Assembly (NCBI RefSeq): GCF_001424545.1
Contig: NZ_LMQL01000011.1
Span: 162,593 to 226,592, forward strand
Length of the DNA: 64,000 nt
Reading direction: 5' to 3'
DNA from: Ramlibacter sp. Leaf400
Lineage (GTDB): Bacteria; Pseudomonadota; Gammaproteobacteria; Burkholderiales; Burkholderiaceae_C
This document shows positions 8,851 through 16,374 of this stretch, piece after piece. Each line of letters begins with the position of its first letter. Positions within the stretch are counted from its first letter, which is position 1. The position numbers and the translations under genes were made by a program. The notes beneath the pieces are model-generated. The model was not told where the DNA came from and did no database searches. It saw only the letters and a list, made by a program, of their open reading frames with translations.

Positions 8851-9891
8851 ATGTCCCGCAAAGCCCTTGCCGCCTTCGCGCTGGCCGCCCTCGCCTCCTC
8901 CTCGTTCGCCCAGGAGCAGGTGCTGAACCTCTACTCCGCGCGGCACTACTCGACCGACGAGGCCCTGTACAACAACTTCACCAAGGCCACCGGCATCAAG
9001 ATCAACCGGGTCGACGCCGATGACGCGGGCATCCTGGCGCGCCTGAAGGCCGAAGGTGCGGCTTCGCCCGCCGACGTGATCCTGCTGGTGGACGCCGCGC
9101 GCCTGTACAAGGGCGAGGTCGACGGCCTGTTCAAGCCGGTCAAGTCCAAGGTGCTGGAAGACGCGATCCCGGCGCAGTACCGCGGCACCGCCTCGGCGGA
9201 AGGCACGCCCTGGTTCGGCTTCTCCACCCGCGCCCGCGTGGTGGTGTACGACAAGAACAAGGTCAAGCGCGAGGACGTGGACACCTACGAGGAACTGGCC
9301 GACGCCAAGAACAAGGGCAAGATCTGCATCCGTTCGGGCTCCCACCCGTACAACCTGTCGCTCTTCGGCGCCGTGACCGAGCACCTGGGCGAAGCCAAGG
9401 CGCAGGACTGGATCAAGGGCCTGCAGGCCAACCTGGCGCGCGACCCCAAGGGCGGCGACACCGACCAGATCAAGGCCGTGGCCGCCGGCGAATGCCAGAT
9501 CGCGGTGAGCAACAGCTACTACATCGCTCGCCTGCTGCGCTCGGACAAGGTCGAGGACCGCGCCGTGACCGAGAAGGTCGGCATCGTGTTCCCCAACCAG
9601 CAGACCTGGGGCACGCACCTGAACATCGCCGGCGGCGCGGTGGCCAGGAACGCCAGGAACACCGCGGCCGCGGTCAAGTTCCTCGAGTACCTGGCCAGCG
9701 CCGAAGCGCAGAACTACTTCGCCAACGGCAACAACGAGTGGCCCACCGCCAAGGGCGTGAAGGTGAACAACCCCGCCCTGCAGTCCATGAGCGGCGGCGG
9801 CGAGTTCAAGGCCGAGACCATCCCGCTGGCCGCCGTGGGCGCCAACCAGGTCAAGGTGCAGCAGATGCTGGACCGCGTCGGCTTTAAGTGA
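8851..9891 (+). CDS. Fe(3+) ABC transporter substrate-binding protein (FbpA-like)
   Basis: Periplasmic iron-binding protein of 346 aa. It has a clear signal peptide (MSRKALAAFALAALASSSFAQ) followed by NLYSARHYSTDEALYNNF, the standard start of the FbpA/FutA family. The paired tyrosines that ligate iron are visible in AVSNSYYIARLL. The ATG at 8851 gives the full signal peptide and is preceded by TAGGAGCC; a longer frame upstream is not needed. No permease or ATPase gene is adjacent, so the rest of the transporter must be elsewhere. The Fur-like site upstream suggests iron repression. Confidence 0.9.
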   Translation: MSRKALAAFALAALASSSFAQEQVLNLYSARHYSTDEALYNNFTKATGIKINRVDADDAGILARLKAEGAASPADVILLVDAARLYKGEVDGLFKPVKSKVLEDAIPAQYRGTASAEGTPWFGFSTRARVVVYDKNKVKREDVDTYEELADAKNKGKICIRSGSHPYNLSLFGAVTEHLGEAKAQDWIKGLQANLARDPKGGDTDQIKAVAAGECQIAVSNSYYIARLLRSDKVEDRAVTEKVGIVFPNQQTWGTHLNIAGGAVARNARNTAAAVKFLEYLASAEAQNYFANGNNEWPTAKGVKVNNPALQSMSGGGEFKAETIPLAAVGANQVKVQQMLDRVGFK

Positions 9892-9932
9892 GATGCAGGG
9901 CGCCAGTCGCGCCCCTTGCGTCATCCCCCCAG

Positions 9933-9960
9933 AAGGGCCGCGAAAGCGGCCCTTTTGCTT
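9933..9960 (+). terminator. Rho-independent terminator
   Basis: A perfect 9-bp stem (AAGGGCCGC and GCGGCCCTT) with a GAAA tetraloop and a short T tract lies 42 nt after the iron-binding protein gene. Confidence 0.85.
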
Positions 9961-9970
9961 GACCCGATAA

Positions 9971-9986
9971 TTGACGTACACGTCAA
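9971..9986. promoter_or_regulatory. Perfect inverted repeat TTGACGT-AC-ACGTCAA upstream of the SDR gene
   Basis: A 7-bp perfect inverted repeat with a 2-nt spacer ends 17 nt before the start codon of the dehydrogenase gene. Similar TT(G/T)ACGT-N2-ACG(C/T)AA operators are described for MerR- and TetR-type regulators of acyl-CoA and branched-chain degradation genes (LiuR type). That fits a 3-hydroxyacyl-CoA dehydrogenase. The cognate regulator is not in the window. Confidence 0.55.
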
Positions 9987-10003
9987 CCACACTGGAGCAA
10001 CTC

Positions 10004-10762
10004 ATGGACATCAAGGGCAAGGTCTTCATCGTCACCGGCGGCGCTTCCGGCCTCGGCGAAGGCACGGCGCGCATGCTGGCGGCCGCGGGCGGCAAGGTCG
10101 TCGTCGCCGACATGCAGGTCGAGAAGGGCGAGGCCGTCGCCAGGGAGATCGGCGGCGCCTTCGTGAAGTGCGACGTCAGCCAGGAGGCGGACGGCCAGGC
10201 GGTGGTGGCCAAGGCCGTGTCCATGGGCAAGCTGATGGGCCTGGTCAACTGCGCCGGCATCGCACCCGCGGAGAAGACGGTCGGCAAGACCGGTGCGCAC
10301 AGCCTGGCGGTGTTCACCAAGTGCATCACGGTGAACCTGATCGGCACCTTCAACATGACGCGCCTGGCCGCCGACGCCATGAGCAAGAACGAGCCGGAGT
10401 CGACCGGCGAGCGCGGCTGCATCGTGTCCACCGCCTCGGTGGCGGCCTACGACGGCCAGATCGGCCAGGCGGCCTACAGCGCCTCCAAGGGCGGCGTGGT
10501 CGGCATGACGCTGCCGATCGCCCGCGACCTGGCGCGCAGCGGCATCCGCAACATGACGATCGCGCCCGGCATCTTCGGCACGCCGATGATGTTCGGCATG
10601 CCCAAGGAGGTGCAGGACTCGCTGGCCGCGGCCGTGCCCTTCCCCTCGCGCCTGGGCACGCCGGAGGACTACTCCAAGCTGGCCAAGCACATCTTCGAGA
10701 ACGACATGCTCAACGGCGAGGTGATCCGCCTGGACGGCGCGATCCGGCTCGCGCCCCGCTGA
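10004..10762 (+). CDS. SDR family 3-hydroxyacyl-CoA dehydrogenase-like protein
   Basis: Classical short-chain dehydrogenase/reductase of 252 aa. The cofactor motif is [18 protein letters not shown], the NAG-type motif is [12 protein letters not shown], and the catalytic Ser-Tyr-Lys set lies in [20 protein letters not shown] followed by KGG. The overall pattern resembles type-2 (HSD10-like) 3-hydroxyacyl-CoA dehydrogenases, NAD-dependent enzymes of fatty-acid or isoleucine degradation. That assignment is by resemblance; the substrate is not proven. The operator-like inverted repeat directly upstream supports a catabolic role. Confidence 0.85.
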   Translation: MDIKGKVFIVTGGASGLGEGTARMLAAAGGKVVVADMQVEKGEAVAREIGGAFVKCDVSQEADGQAVVAKAVSMGKLMGLVNCAGIAPAEKTVGKTGAHSLAVFTKCITVNLIGTFNMTRLAADAMSKNEPESTGERGCIVSTASVAAYDGQIGQAAYSASKGGVVGMTLPIARDLARSGIRNMTIAPGIFGTPMMFGMPKEVQDSLAAAVPFPSRLGTPEDYSKLAKHIFENDMLNGEVIRLDGAIRLAPR

Positions 10763-10818
10763 CCTTCGGCCCTGCAGCCGGGGTTTAGGATGCGCCTTCC
10801 GAACAAACGGGAGACGCC

Positions 10819-12612
10819 ATGAACCCCAGGCTCACTGCCCTCGCCCTGGCCGCGCTGCTGGCCGGCTGCGCCGCCACAGCCCCCAACTTCTCCTACCAGC
10901 CGCCGGTCCTGCCGGAAGCGCCCTCGGGCTACACCGAGAAGCCCGGCTGGGCGACCAGGAAGTACGCGGTCGCGGCGGCCAACCCGCTGGCCACCGATGC
11001 GGGCTACCAGGTGCTCAAGGCCGGCGGCTCCGCGATCGATGCGGCGGTGGCGGTGCAGATGGTGCTCACGCTGGTTGAGCCGCAGTCCAGCGGCATCGGC
11101 GGCGGCGCCTTCCTGCTGCACGCCAAGGGCCGCGAGGTCGAGGCCTTCGATGGCCGCGAGACCGCACCGGCCGGCGTCGACGAGAAGCTGTTCCTGGGCG
11201 CCGACGGCAAGCCCCTGCCCTTCTACGAGGGCGTGGTCGGCGGCCGCTCGGTGGGCGTTCCGGGCACGGTGCGCATGCTGGAGATGGCGCACAAGCAGCA
11301 TGGCCGGCTGCCCTGGGCCACGCTGTTCCAGCCGGCCATCACGCTGGCGGAACAGGGCTTTCGCGTCAGCCCGCGCCTCAACACGCTGCTCAAGGCCGAG
11401 GCCCACCTGAAGAAGGACCCGGTCGCGGCCGCCTACTTCTACAAGCCGGACGGCGAGCCGATCGACGTCGGCTCCGTGCGCCGCAACCCGGAACTCGCGG
11501 CCGTCCTGAGGCGCATCGCCACTGACGGCTCCAAGGCCCTGCACGAGGGCGAGATCGCGCAGGCCATCGTCGACAAGGTGCAGAAGCATCCCGGCAACCC
11601 CGGCAAGCTGACGCTGGCCGACCTGTCCGGCTACCAGCCGAAGAAGCGCTCGCCCCTGTGCCACGACTACCAGGCTCAGACCAAGTCTTATCGGGTCTGC
11701 GGCTTCCCGCCGCCGAGTTCGGGTGCGATCGCGGTGGGCCAGATCCTGGGCATCCTGTCGAACACGAATGCGGGCACGCTGCCGCTGGCCGACGGCCTGC
11801 CCGGCGCGGACTGGCTGCACCTCTATACCGAGGCCGCGCGGCTGGCCTTCGCCGACCGCGCTCAGTTCGTGGGCGATCCCGACTTCGTGCAACCGCCCGG
11901 CGGCAACTGGATGTCGCTGCTGGACCCCGGTTATTTGGCGCAGCGCGCCAAGCTGATCGGCGCGCAGAGCATGAAGGTCGCACAGCCCGGCACGCCCGGC
12001 GCGGTGCGCAGCGGCCATGCGCCCATGCCGGACCAGCCCGAGTACGGCACCTCGCACATCAGCATCGTCGACGCCTTCGGCAACGCGGTCGCGATGACCA
12101 CCACCATCGAGGACCAGTTCGGCTCGCGCCAGATGGTGCGCGGCTTCCTGCTGAACAACGAGCTCACCGACTTCAGCTTCGCGCCCGCCGATGCGCAGGG
12201 CCAGCCGATCGCCAACCGGGTGCAGCCGGGCAAGCGGCCGCGGTCCTCGATGGCGCCGACCCTGGTGTTCGACAAGTCCACCAACGACCTGGTGATGAGC
12301 GGCGGCAGCCCCGGCGGCGCGCTCATCATCCACTTCACGGCCAAGACGCTCTACGGCACTCTCAACTGGGGCATGACGCCGCAGCAGGCGATCAACCTGC
12401 CCAACTTCGCGTCGCTGAACGGCCCCACGCTGCTGGAGGAAAAGCGCTTCCCGGCGCCCACCGTCGAAGCCCTGCGCGCGCGGGGCGCCGAGGTGCGTGA
12501 GCAGGCGATGACCAGCGGCCTGCAGGCGATCACGCGCGGCCAGGCCCACGGCGAGCTGTTCTGGTTCGGCGGCGCCGACCCGCGCCGCGAAGGCGTGGTG
12601 ATGGGCGACTGA
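10819..12612 (+). CDS. ggt: Gamma-glutamyltransferase, predicted lipoprotein
   Basis: Gamma-glutamyltranspeptidase of 597 aa, which cleaves glutathione and other gamma-glutamyl compounds in the periplasm. The autoprocessing and catalytic Thr is in PEYGTSHISIVDAFGNAVAMT, and the oxyanion-loop glycines are in MSGGSPGGALI. The conserved substrate-binding Arg lies in FDGRETAP. The N-terminus is a lipoprotein signal (ALAALLAGCAATAP) with the lipidated Cys in LAGC, so the enzyme is probably membrane-anchored rather than free. It stands alone, with GGAGA before the ATG. Confidence 0.93.
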   Translation: MNPRLTALALAALLAGCAATAPNFSYQPPVLPEAPSGYTEKPGWATRKYAVAAANPLATDAGYQVLKAGGSAIDAAVAVQMVLTLVEPQSSGIGGGAFLLHAKGREVEAFDGRETAPAGVDEKLFLGADGKPLPFYEGVVGGRSVGVPGTVRMLEMAHKQHGRLPWATLFQPAITLAEQGFRVSPRLNTLLKAEAHLKKDPVAAAYFYKPDGEPIDVGSVRRNPELAAVLRRIATDGSKALHEGEIAQAIVDKVQKHPGNPGKLTLADLSGYQPKKRSPLCHDYQAQTKSYRVCGFPPPSSGAIAVGQILGILSNTNAGTLPLADGLPGADWLHLYTEAARLAFADRAQFVGDPDFVQPPGGNWMSLLDPGYLAQRAKLIGAQSMKVAQPGTPGAVRSGHAPMPDQPEYGTSHISIVDAFGNAVAMTTTIEDQFGSRQMVRGFLLNNELTDFSFAPADAQGQPIANRVQPGKRPRSSMAPTLVFDKSTNDLVMSGGSPGGALIIHFTAKTLYGTLNWGMTPQQAINLPNFASLNGPTLLEEKRFPAPTVEALRARGAEVREQAMTSGLQAITRGQAHGELFWFGGADPRREGVVMGD

Positions 12613-12619
12613 TCCCGGC

Positions 12620-12640
12620 GGCCGCCCTCAGGGGGCGGCC
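12620..12640. terminator. Hairpin between convergent ggt and yihY genes
   Basis: An 8-bp stem (GGCCGCCC and GGGCGGCC) with the yihY stop codon in the loop lies in the 15-nt gap between the convergent genes. There is no U tract, so termination strength is uncertain. Confidence 0.45.
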
Positions 12641-13515
12641 CCGGCCTGCGCCTCCTTGCGGTCGATCCGCTCGTACTCCGAGATCACCTGCGCGCCCAGC
12701 AGCAGGAAGGTGGCGGCGATCTCCAGGCTGAGGAGCACCACGATGGCGGTGGTCAGCGAGCCGTAGACCACGCTCACCTGCGACAGCGTGCTGAAGTACC
12801 AGACCAGCCCATGCCGCGTGAGCTCCCACAGCACCGCCGCCGTCGCCCCCCCCGGCAGCGCATGCCGCCAGGTGAGCTTGCCCACCGGCATCACCATGTA
12901 GACCGAGGTGAGCAGGAACACCTCCCCGGTGAACCCGAGCAGGTACAGCAGCACGCCCGAGAGGCCGCTGAGCGACCACTCCCGCCCCGCGACCGCCAGG
13001 CTCTCGTCGCCCAGCGCCTGCAGGCTGCCCGAGACGATGGTGACCACCAGCAGGCCCACCCCCAGGCAGACGATGTAGCAGTACGGCAGCAGCGCCGACA
13101 CCATGAAGTGGCGCCTTCGGATCACCACGCGGTGCAGGAAGATGACGGACATCGCCTTCTCCAGCACGGTGAACGCCAGTGAGCTGAAGAAAAGCATGGT
13201 GACCAGCAGGACCCAGCCCACCACGTCGCGGTGCGTGACGAACGCGGCCAGTTCCCCCACCACCGCCCGCGACTGTCCCGGCATCAGCCACTCCAGGTAG
13301 CGGGACAAGGTGTCCAGCAGCAGCCCCTGGTCGACGAAGTGCGACAGGCCGACCACCGTGAGGATCAGCAGCGGCACCACCGAGAGCAGCGCGTAGTACG
13401 CCACGGCGCCCGCCAGCAGCAGGCCCTGGTTGCGCACGAAGTTGCGCAGCACCAGCCGCAGGAACTCCCCGGGGTGGGCGAACACGTGGGCGGCGGCCGG
13501 ACTGAGCATGCTCAT
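12628..13515 (-). CDS. YihY/virulence factor BrkB family membrane protein
   Basis: Integral inner-membrane protein of 295 aa with about six hydrophobic helices, matching the YihY/BrkB family (formerly annotated ribonuclease BN). Family landmarks include AGAVAYYALLSVVPLLILTV near residue 40 and YGSLTTAIVVLLSLEIAATF near the end. The family's role is uncertain; complement resistance was reported for BrkB of Bordetella, and transport has been suggested. The gene is convergent with ggt and divergent from the Bug protein gene. Confidence 0.85.
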   Translation of the reverse strand: MSMLSPAAAHVFAHPGEFLRLVLRNFVRNQGLLLAGAVAYYALLSVVPLLILTVVGLSHFVDQGLLLDTLSRYLEWLMPGQSRAVVGELAAFVTHRDVVGWVLLVTMLFFSSLAFTVLEKAMSVIFLHRVVIRRRHFMVSALLPYCYIVCLGVGLLVVTIVSGSLQALGDESLAVAGREWSLSGLSGVLLYLLGFTGEVFLLTSVYMVMPVGKLTWRHALPGGATAAVLWELTRHGLVWYFSTLSQVSVVYGSLTTAIVVLLSLEIAATFLLLGAQVISEYERIDRKEAQAGAAP

Positions 13516-13644
13516 GAATCCAGTATGGGACGCCGACCGGTGCGCGGGGCGCCGCTGTTACAGGGCTTGCCCGGATCGGGCTTGTCCCATGGTTCAGGCT
13601 GGGCACGCGGTCTAGATTGAGCTCACCCTTCCAGGAGACCGCCC

Positions 13645-14628
13645 ATGAGCCTCAACCGACCCACCCGCCGCGGCTTCCACCAGGCGCTGGCCGCCGGCGC
13701 CGCCGCCATCGCCGCCCCGCGGCTGGCCTTCGCCCAGGCTTTCCCCGCGCGGCCGATCCGGCTGATCTGTCCGTGGCCGGCCGGCGGCTCGACCGATGCC
13801 GTCATGCGGTCCATCGCCGACAGCACGGCCAGGGCGCTGGGCGGGCAGATGGTGGTGGAGAACAAGGCCGGCGCCAGCGGCATGCTGGGCCCCAACGAGC
13901 TGGTCACGGCCCGGCCCGACGGTTACACGCTCTCGCAGCTCACCATCGGCGTGGTGCGGCTGCCGCACATGCAGAAGATGCAGTTCGACCCAATGGCCGA
14001 CTTCACCTACATCGCCCTGCTGACCGGCTACACCTTCGGGCTGGTGGTGCGGGCGGACTCGCCGATCAAGTCGGTCAAGGACCTGGTCGACTACGCCAAG
14101 GCCAACCCCGGCCAGTTCAGCTTCGGCTCCACCGGCAACGGCACCACGCCGCACCTGGCGGTGGAGGAGTTCGCGATGAAGGCCGGCATCAAGCTGCAGC
14201 ACGTGCCCTTCAAGGGCAATGCCGACGGCATGCAGGCCCTGCTGGGCGGCCACGTCATGTCGCACAGCGACGCCACCGGTTGGGGGCCGCACGTGGACGC
14301 CGGCACATGCCGCCTGCTGGCCACCTATGGATCCAGGCGAACCAAGCGCTGGCCCAACGTGCCCACGCTCAACGAGCTGGGCTACGACACCGTGTCCGAT
14401 TCGCCCTTCGGCGTCGGCGGACCCAAGGGCATGGAGCCCGCTGTCACGCGAAGGCTGCACGACGCCTTCAGGAAATCGATCGAGGACCCCGCGGTGCTGG
14501 CCAGCTTCGAGAAGTACGACCAGTCGGTGATCTACATGAACACCGAGGACTACACGAAGTTCATGCGCGAGCAGTTCCAGAAGGAAAAGCAGATCATCGA
14601 GCGGCTCGGGCTGGCGATGAAGACCTGA
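13645..14628 (+). CDS. Bug-type tripartite tricarboxylate transporter substrate-binding protein
   Basis: Periplasmic binding protein of 327 aa in the Bug (TctC) family, which is greatly expanded in Burkholderiales. The signal sequence carries twin arginines (PTRRGFHQALAAGAAAIAAP) and may use the Tat route. The mature part shows the family start (FPARPIRLICPWPAGGSTDAV) and central DFTYIALLTGYTFGLVV. No TctA/TctB membrane genes are adjacent, which is common for Bug proteins. Ligands in the family include carboxylates and aromatic acids; this one is unknown. CAGGAGACC precedes the start. Confidence 0.9.
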   Translation: MSLNRPTRRGFHQALAAGAAAIAAPRLAFAQAFPARPIRLICPWPAGGSTDAVMRSIADSTARALGGQMVVENKAGASGMLGPNELVTARPDGYTLSQLTIGVVRLPHMQKMQFDPMADFTYIALLTGYTFGLVVRADSPIKSVKDLVDYAKANPGQFSFGSTGNGTTPHLAVEEFAMKAGIKLQHVPFKGNADGMQALLGGHVMSHSDATGWGPHVDAGTCRLLATYGSRRTKRWPNVPTLNELGYDTVSDSPFGVGGPKGMEPAVTRRLHDAFRKSIEDPAVLASFEKYDQSVIYMNTEDYTKFMREQFQKEKQIIERLGLAMKT

Positions 14629-14638
14629 GCGCGCCAGC

Positions 14639-16285
14639 TCAGATGTCGATCGCCGCCGCGCTGCCGGCCTGCTTGCGCAGCTCGAACTTCTGGATCTTGC
14701 CGGTGGACGTCTTGGGCAGTTCGCCGAACACCACGGCCCGGGGCACCTTGAAGCCGGCCAGGTGCTTGCGGCAGTGGGCGACGATGTCCTCGGCCTTGGT
14801 GGCCGCGCCCGGCTTGAGCTCGACGAACGCGCAAGGCGTCTCGCCCCACTTCGGATCGGGCCGCGCGACGACGGCGGCGGCCAGCACGTCGGGATGCCGG
14901 TACAGCACGTCCTCCACCTCGATCGACGAGATGTTCTCGCCGCCCGAGATGATGATGTCCTTGCTGCGATCCTTGATCTTGATGTAGCCGTCCGGGTACT
15001 GCACCGCGAGGTCGCCGGTGTGGAACCAGCCGCCCGCGAAAGCCTCCTGCGTGGCGGCCGCGTTCTTGAGGTAGCCCTTCATGGTGATGTTCCCGCGGAA
15101 CATGATCTCGCCCATGGTCTCTCCGTCCCAGGGCACGGGCTGCATGGTTTCGGCGTCCATCACCCGTGCGCCCTGCTGCAGGTGGTAGCGCACGCCCTGG
15201 CGCGCGTTGAGCCGGGCGCGCTCGCCGATGTCCAGCTGCTCCCACTCGTCGTGCTTGGGGCAGACCGTCGCGGGGCCGTAGACCTCGGTCAGGCCGTAGA
15301 CGTGCGTGAGGTCGAAGCCCATTCGCTCCATGCCTTCGATCATGGACGCCGGCGGCGCGGCGCCGGCGACCATGGCCTTCACGCCGCGCGGCAGGCCCTG
15401 CTTCATCTCGTCGGGCGCGTTGACCAGCATGCCGTGCACGATGGGCGCGCCGCAGTAGTGCGTCACGCCGTGCTGGCGGATCGCCTCGATGATGGCCTTG
15501 GCCTCGACGCGCCGCAGGCACACGTTGACGCCCGCGCGCGCGGCCACCGTCCACGGGAAGCACCAGCCGTTGCAGTGGAACATGGGCAGCGTCCACAGGT
15601 ACACCGCGTGCTTGGGCATGTCCCACTCGAGGATGTTGGACACCGCGTTGGTGGCGGCGCCGCGGTGGTGGTAGACCACGCCCTTGGGATTGCCGGTGGT
15701 GCCGCTGGTGTAGTTGAGCGCGATCGCGTCCCACTCGTCGGCGGGCGGCTCCCAGGGTTGGGCGGCATCGCCCTGTGCCACGAAGGCGTCGTAGGCGATC
15801 TCGCCGATGCGCTCGGCCGGCCCCGTGAACAGCGGGTCCTCCACGTCGATCACCAGCAGCGGCGTGGTGCGGGTGCGCAGCGCCAGCGCCTTCTTCATCG
15901 CCGGCGCGAACTCGGGATCGACGATCAACGCCTTGGCCTCGCCGTGGTCCAGCATGAAGGCGACGGTCTCCGGATCGAGCCGCGTGTTCAGCGCATTGAG
16001 CACCGCCCCGGCCATGGGGATGCCGAAGTGCGCCTCCACCATCGGCGGCGTGTTGGGCAGCATCACGGCCACCGTGTCGCCCTTGCCGATGCCGCGGCGC
16101 CGCAGCGCCGAGGCCAGCTGCCGGCAGCGGGCATGGACCTCCGCCCAGGTGCGCCGCAGCTCGCCATGCACGACCGCCAGCCGCTGCGGATAGACCTCGG
16201 CCGACCTTTCCAGGAACGACAGCGGCGTGATCGGCGCGAAGTTGGCCGCATTGCGCGGCAGGTCCTGGTCGAAAATGGTGGCCAT
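14639..16285 (-). CDS. Acyl-CoA synthetase (AMP-forming)
   Basis: Adenylate-forming acyl-CoA ligase of 548 aa. It activates a carboxylic acid with ATP and CoA. The AMP-binding P-loop is LNYTSGTTGNPKGVVYHHRG near residue 185. The later ATP motifs (VYGLTEVYGP and GWFHTGDLAVQYPDGYIKIKD) and the C-terminal catalytic Lys region (PKTSTGKIQKFELRK) are complete. The layout resembles medium- or long-chain and methylmercaptopropionate-CoA ligases; the substrate is unresolved. Start 16285 is set by AGGAGACACCGC before the ATG. It is divergent from dnaG with an 89-nt gap, which must hold promoters for both. Confidence 0.9.
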   Translation of the reverse strand: MATIFDQDLPRNAANFAPITPLSFLERSAEVYPQRLAVVHGELRRTWAEVHARCRQLASALRRRGIGKGDTVAVMLPNTPPMVEAHFGIPMAGAVLNALNTRLDPETVAFMLDHGEAKALIVDPEFAPAMKKALALRTRTTPLLVIDVEDPLFTGPAERIGEIAYDAFVAQGDAAQPWEPPADEWDAIALNYTSGTTGNPKGVVYHHRGAATNAVSNILEWDMPKHAVYLWTLPMFHCNGWCFPWTVAARAGVNVCLRRVEAKAIIEAIRQHGVTHYCGAPIVHGMLVNAPDEMKQGLPRGVKAMVAGAAPPASMIEGMERMGFDLTHVYGLTEVYGPATVCPKHDEWEQLDIGERARLNARQGVRYHLQQGARVMDAETMQPVPWDGETMGEIMFRGNITMKGYLKNAAATQEAFAGGWFHTGDLAVQYPDGYIKIKDRSKDIIISGGENISSIEVEDVLYRHPDVLAAAVVARPDPKWGETPCAFVELKPGAATKAEDIVAHCRKHLAGFKVPRAVVFGELPKTSTGKIQKFELRKQAGSAAAIDI

Positions 16286-16374
16286 GCGGTGTCTCCTGGT
16301 GTTCTTCGATCGGGGGCAGGCACAAGCGTACGCCCGGCCGAGTCGCGCGAACATTAAGTAAGAATACCGAGACG

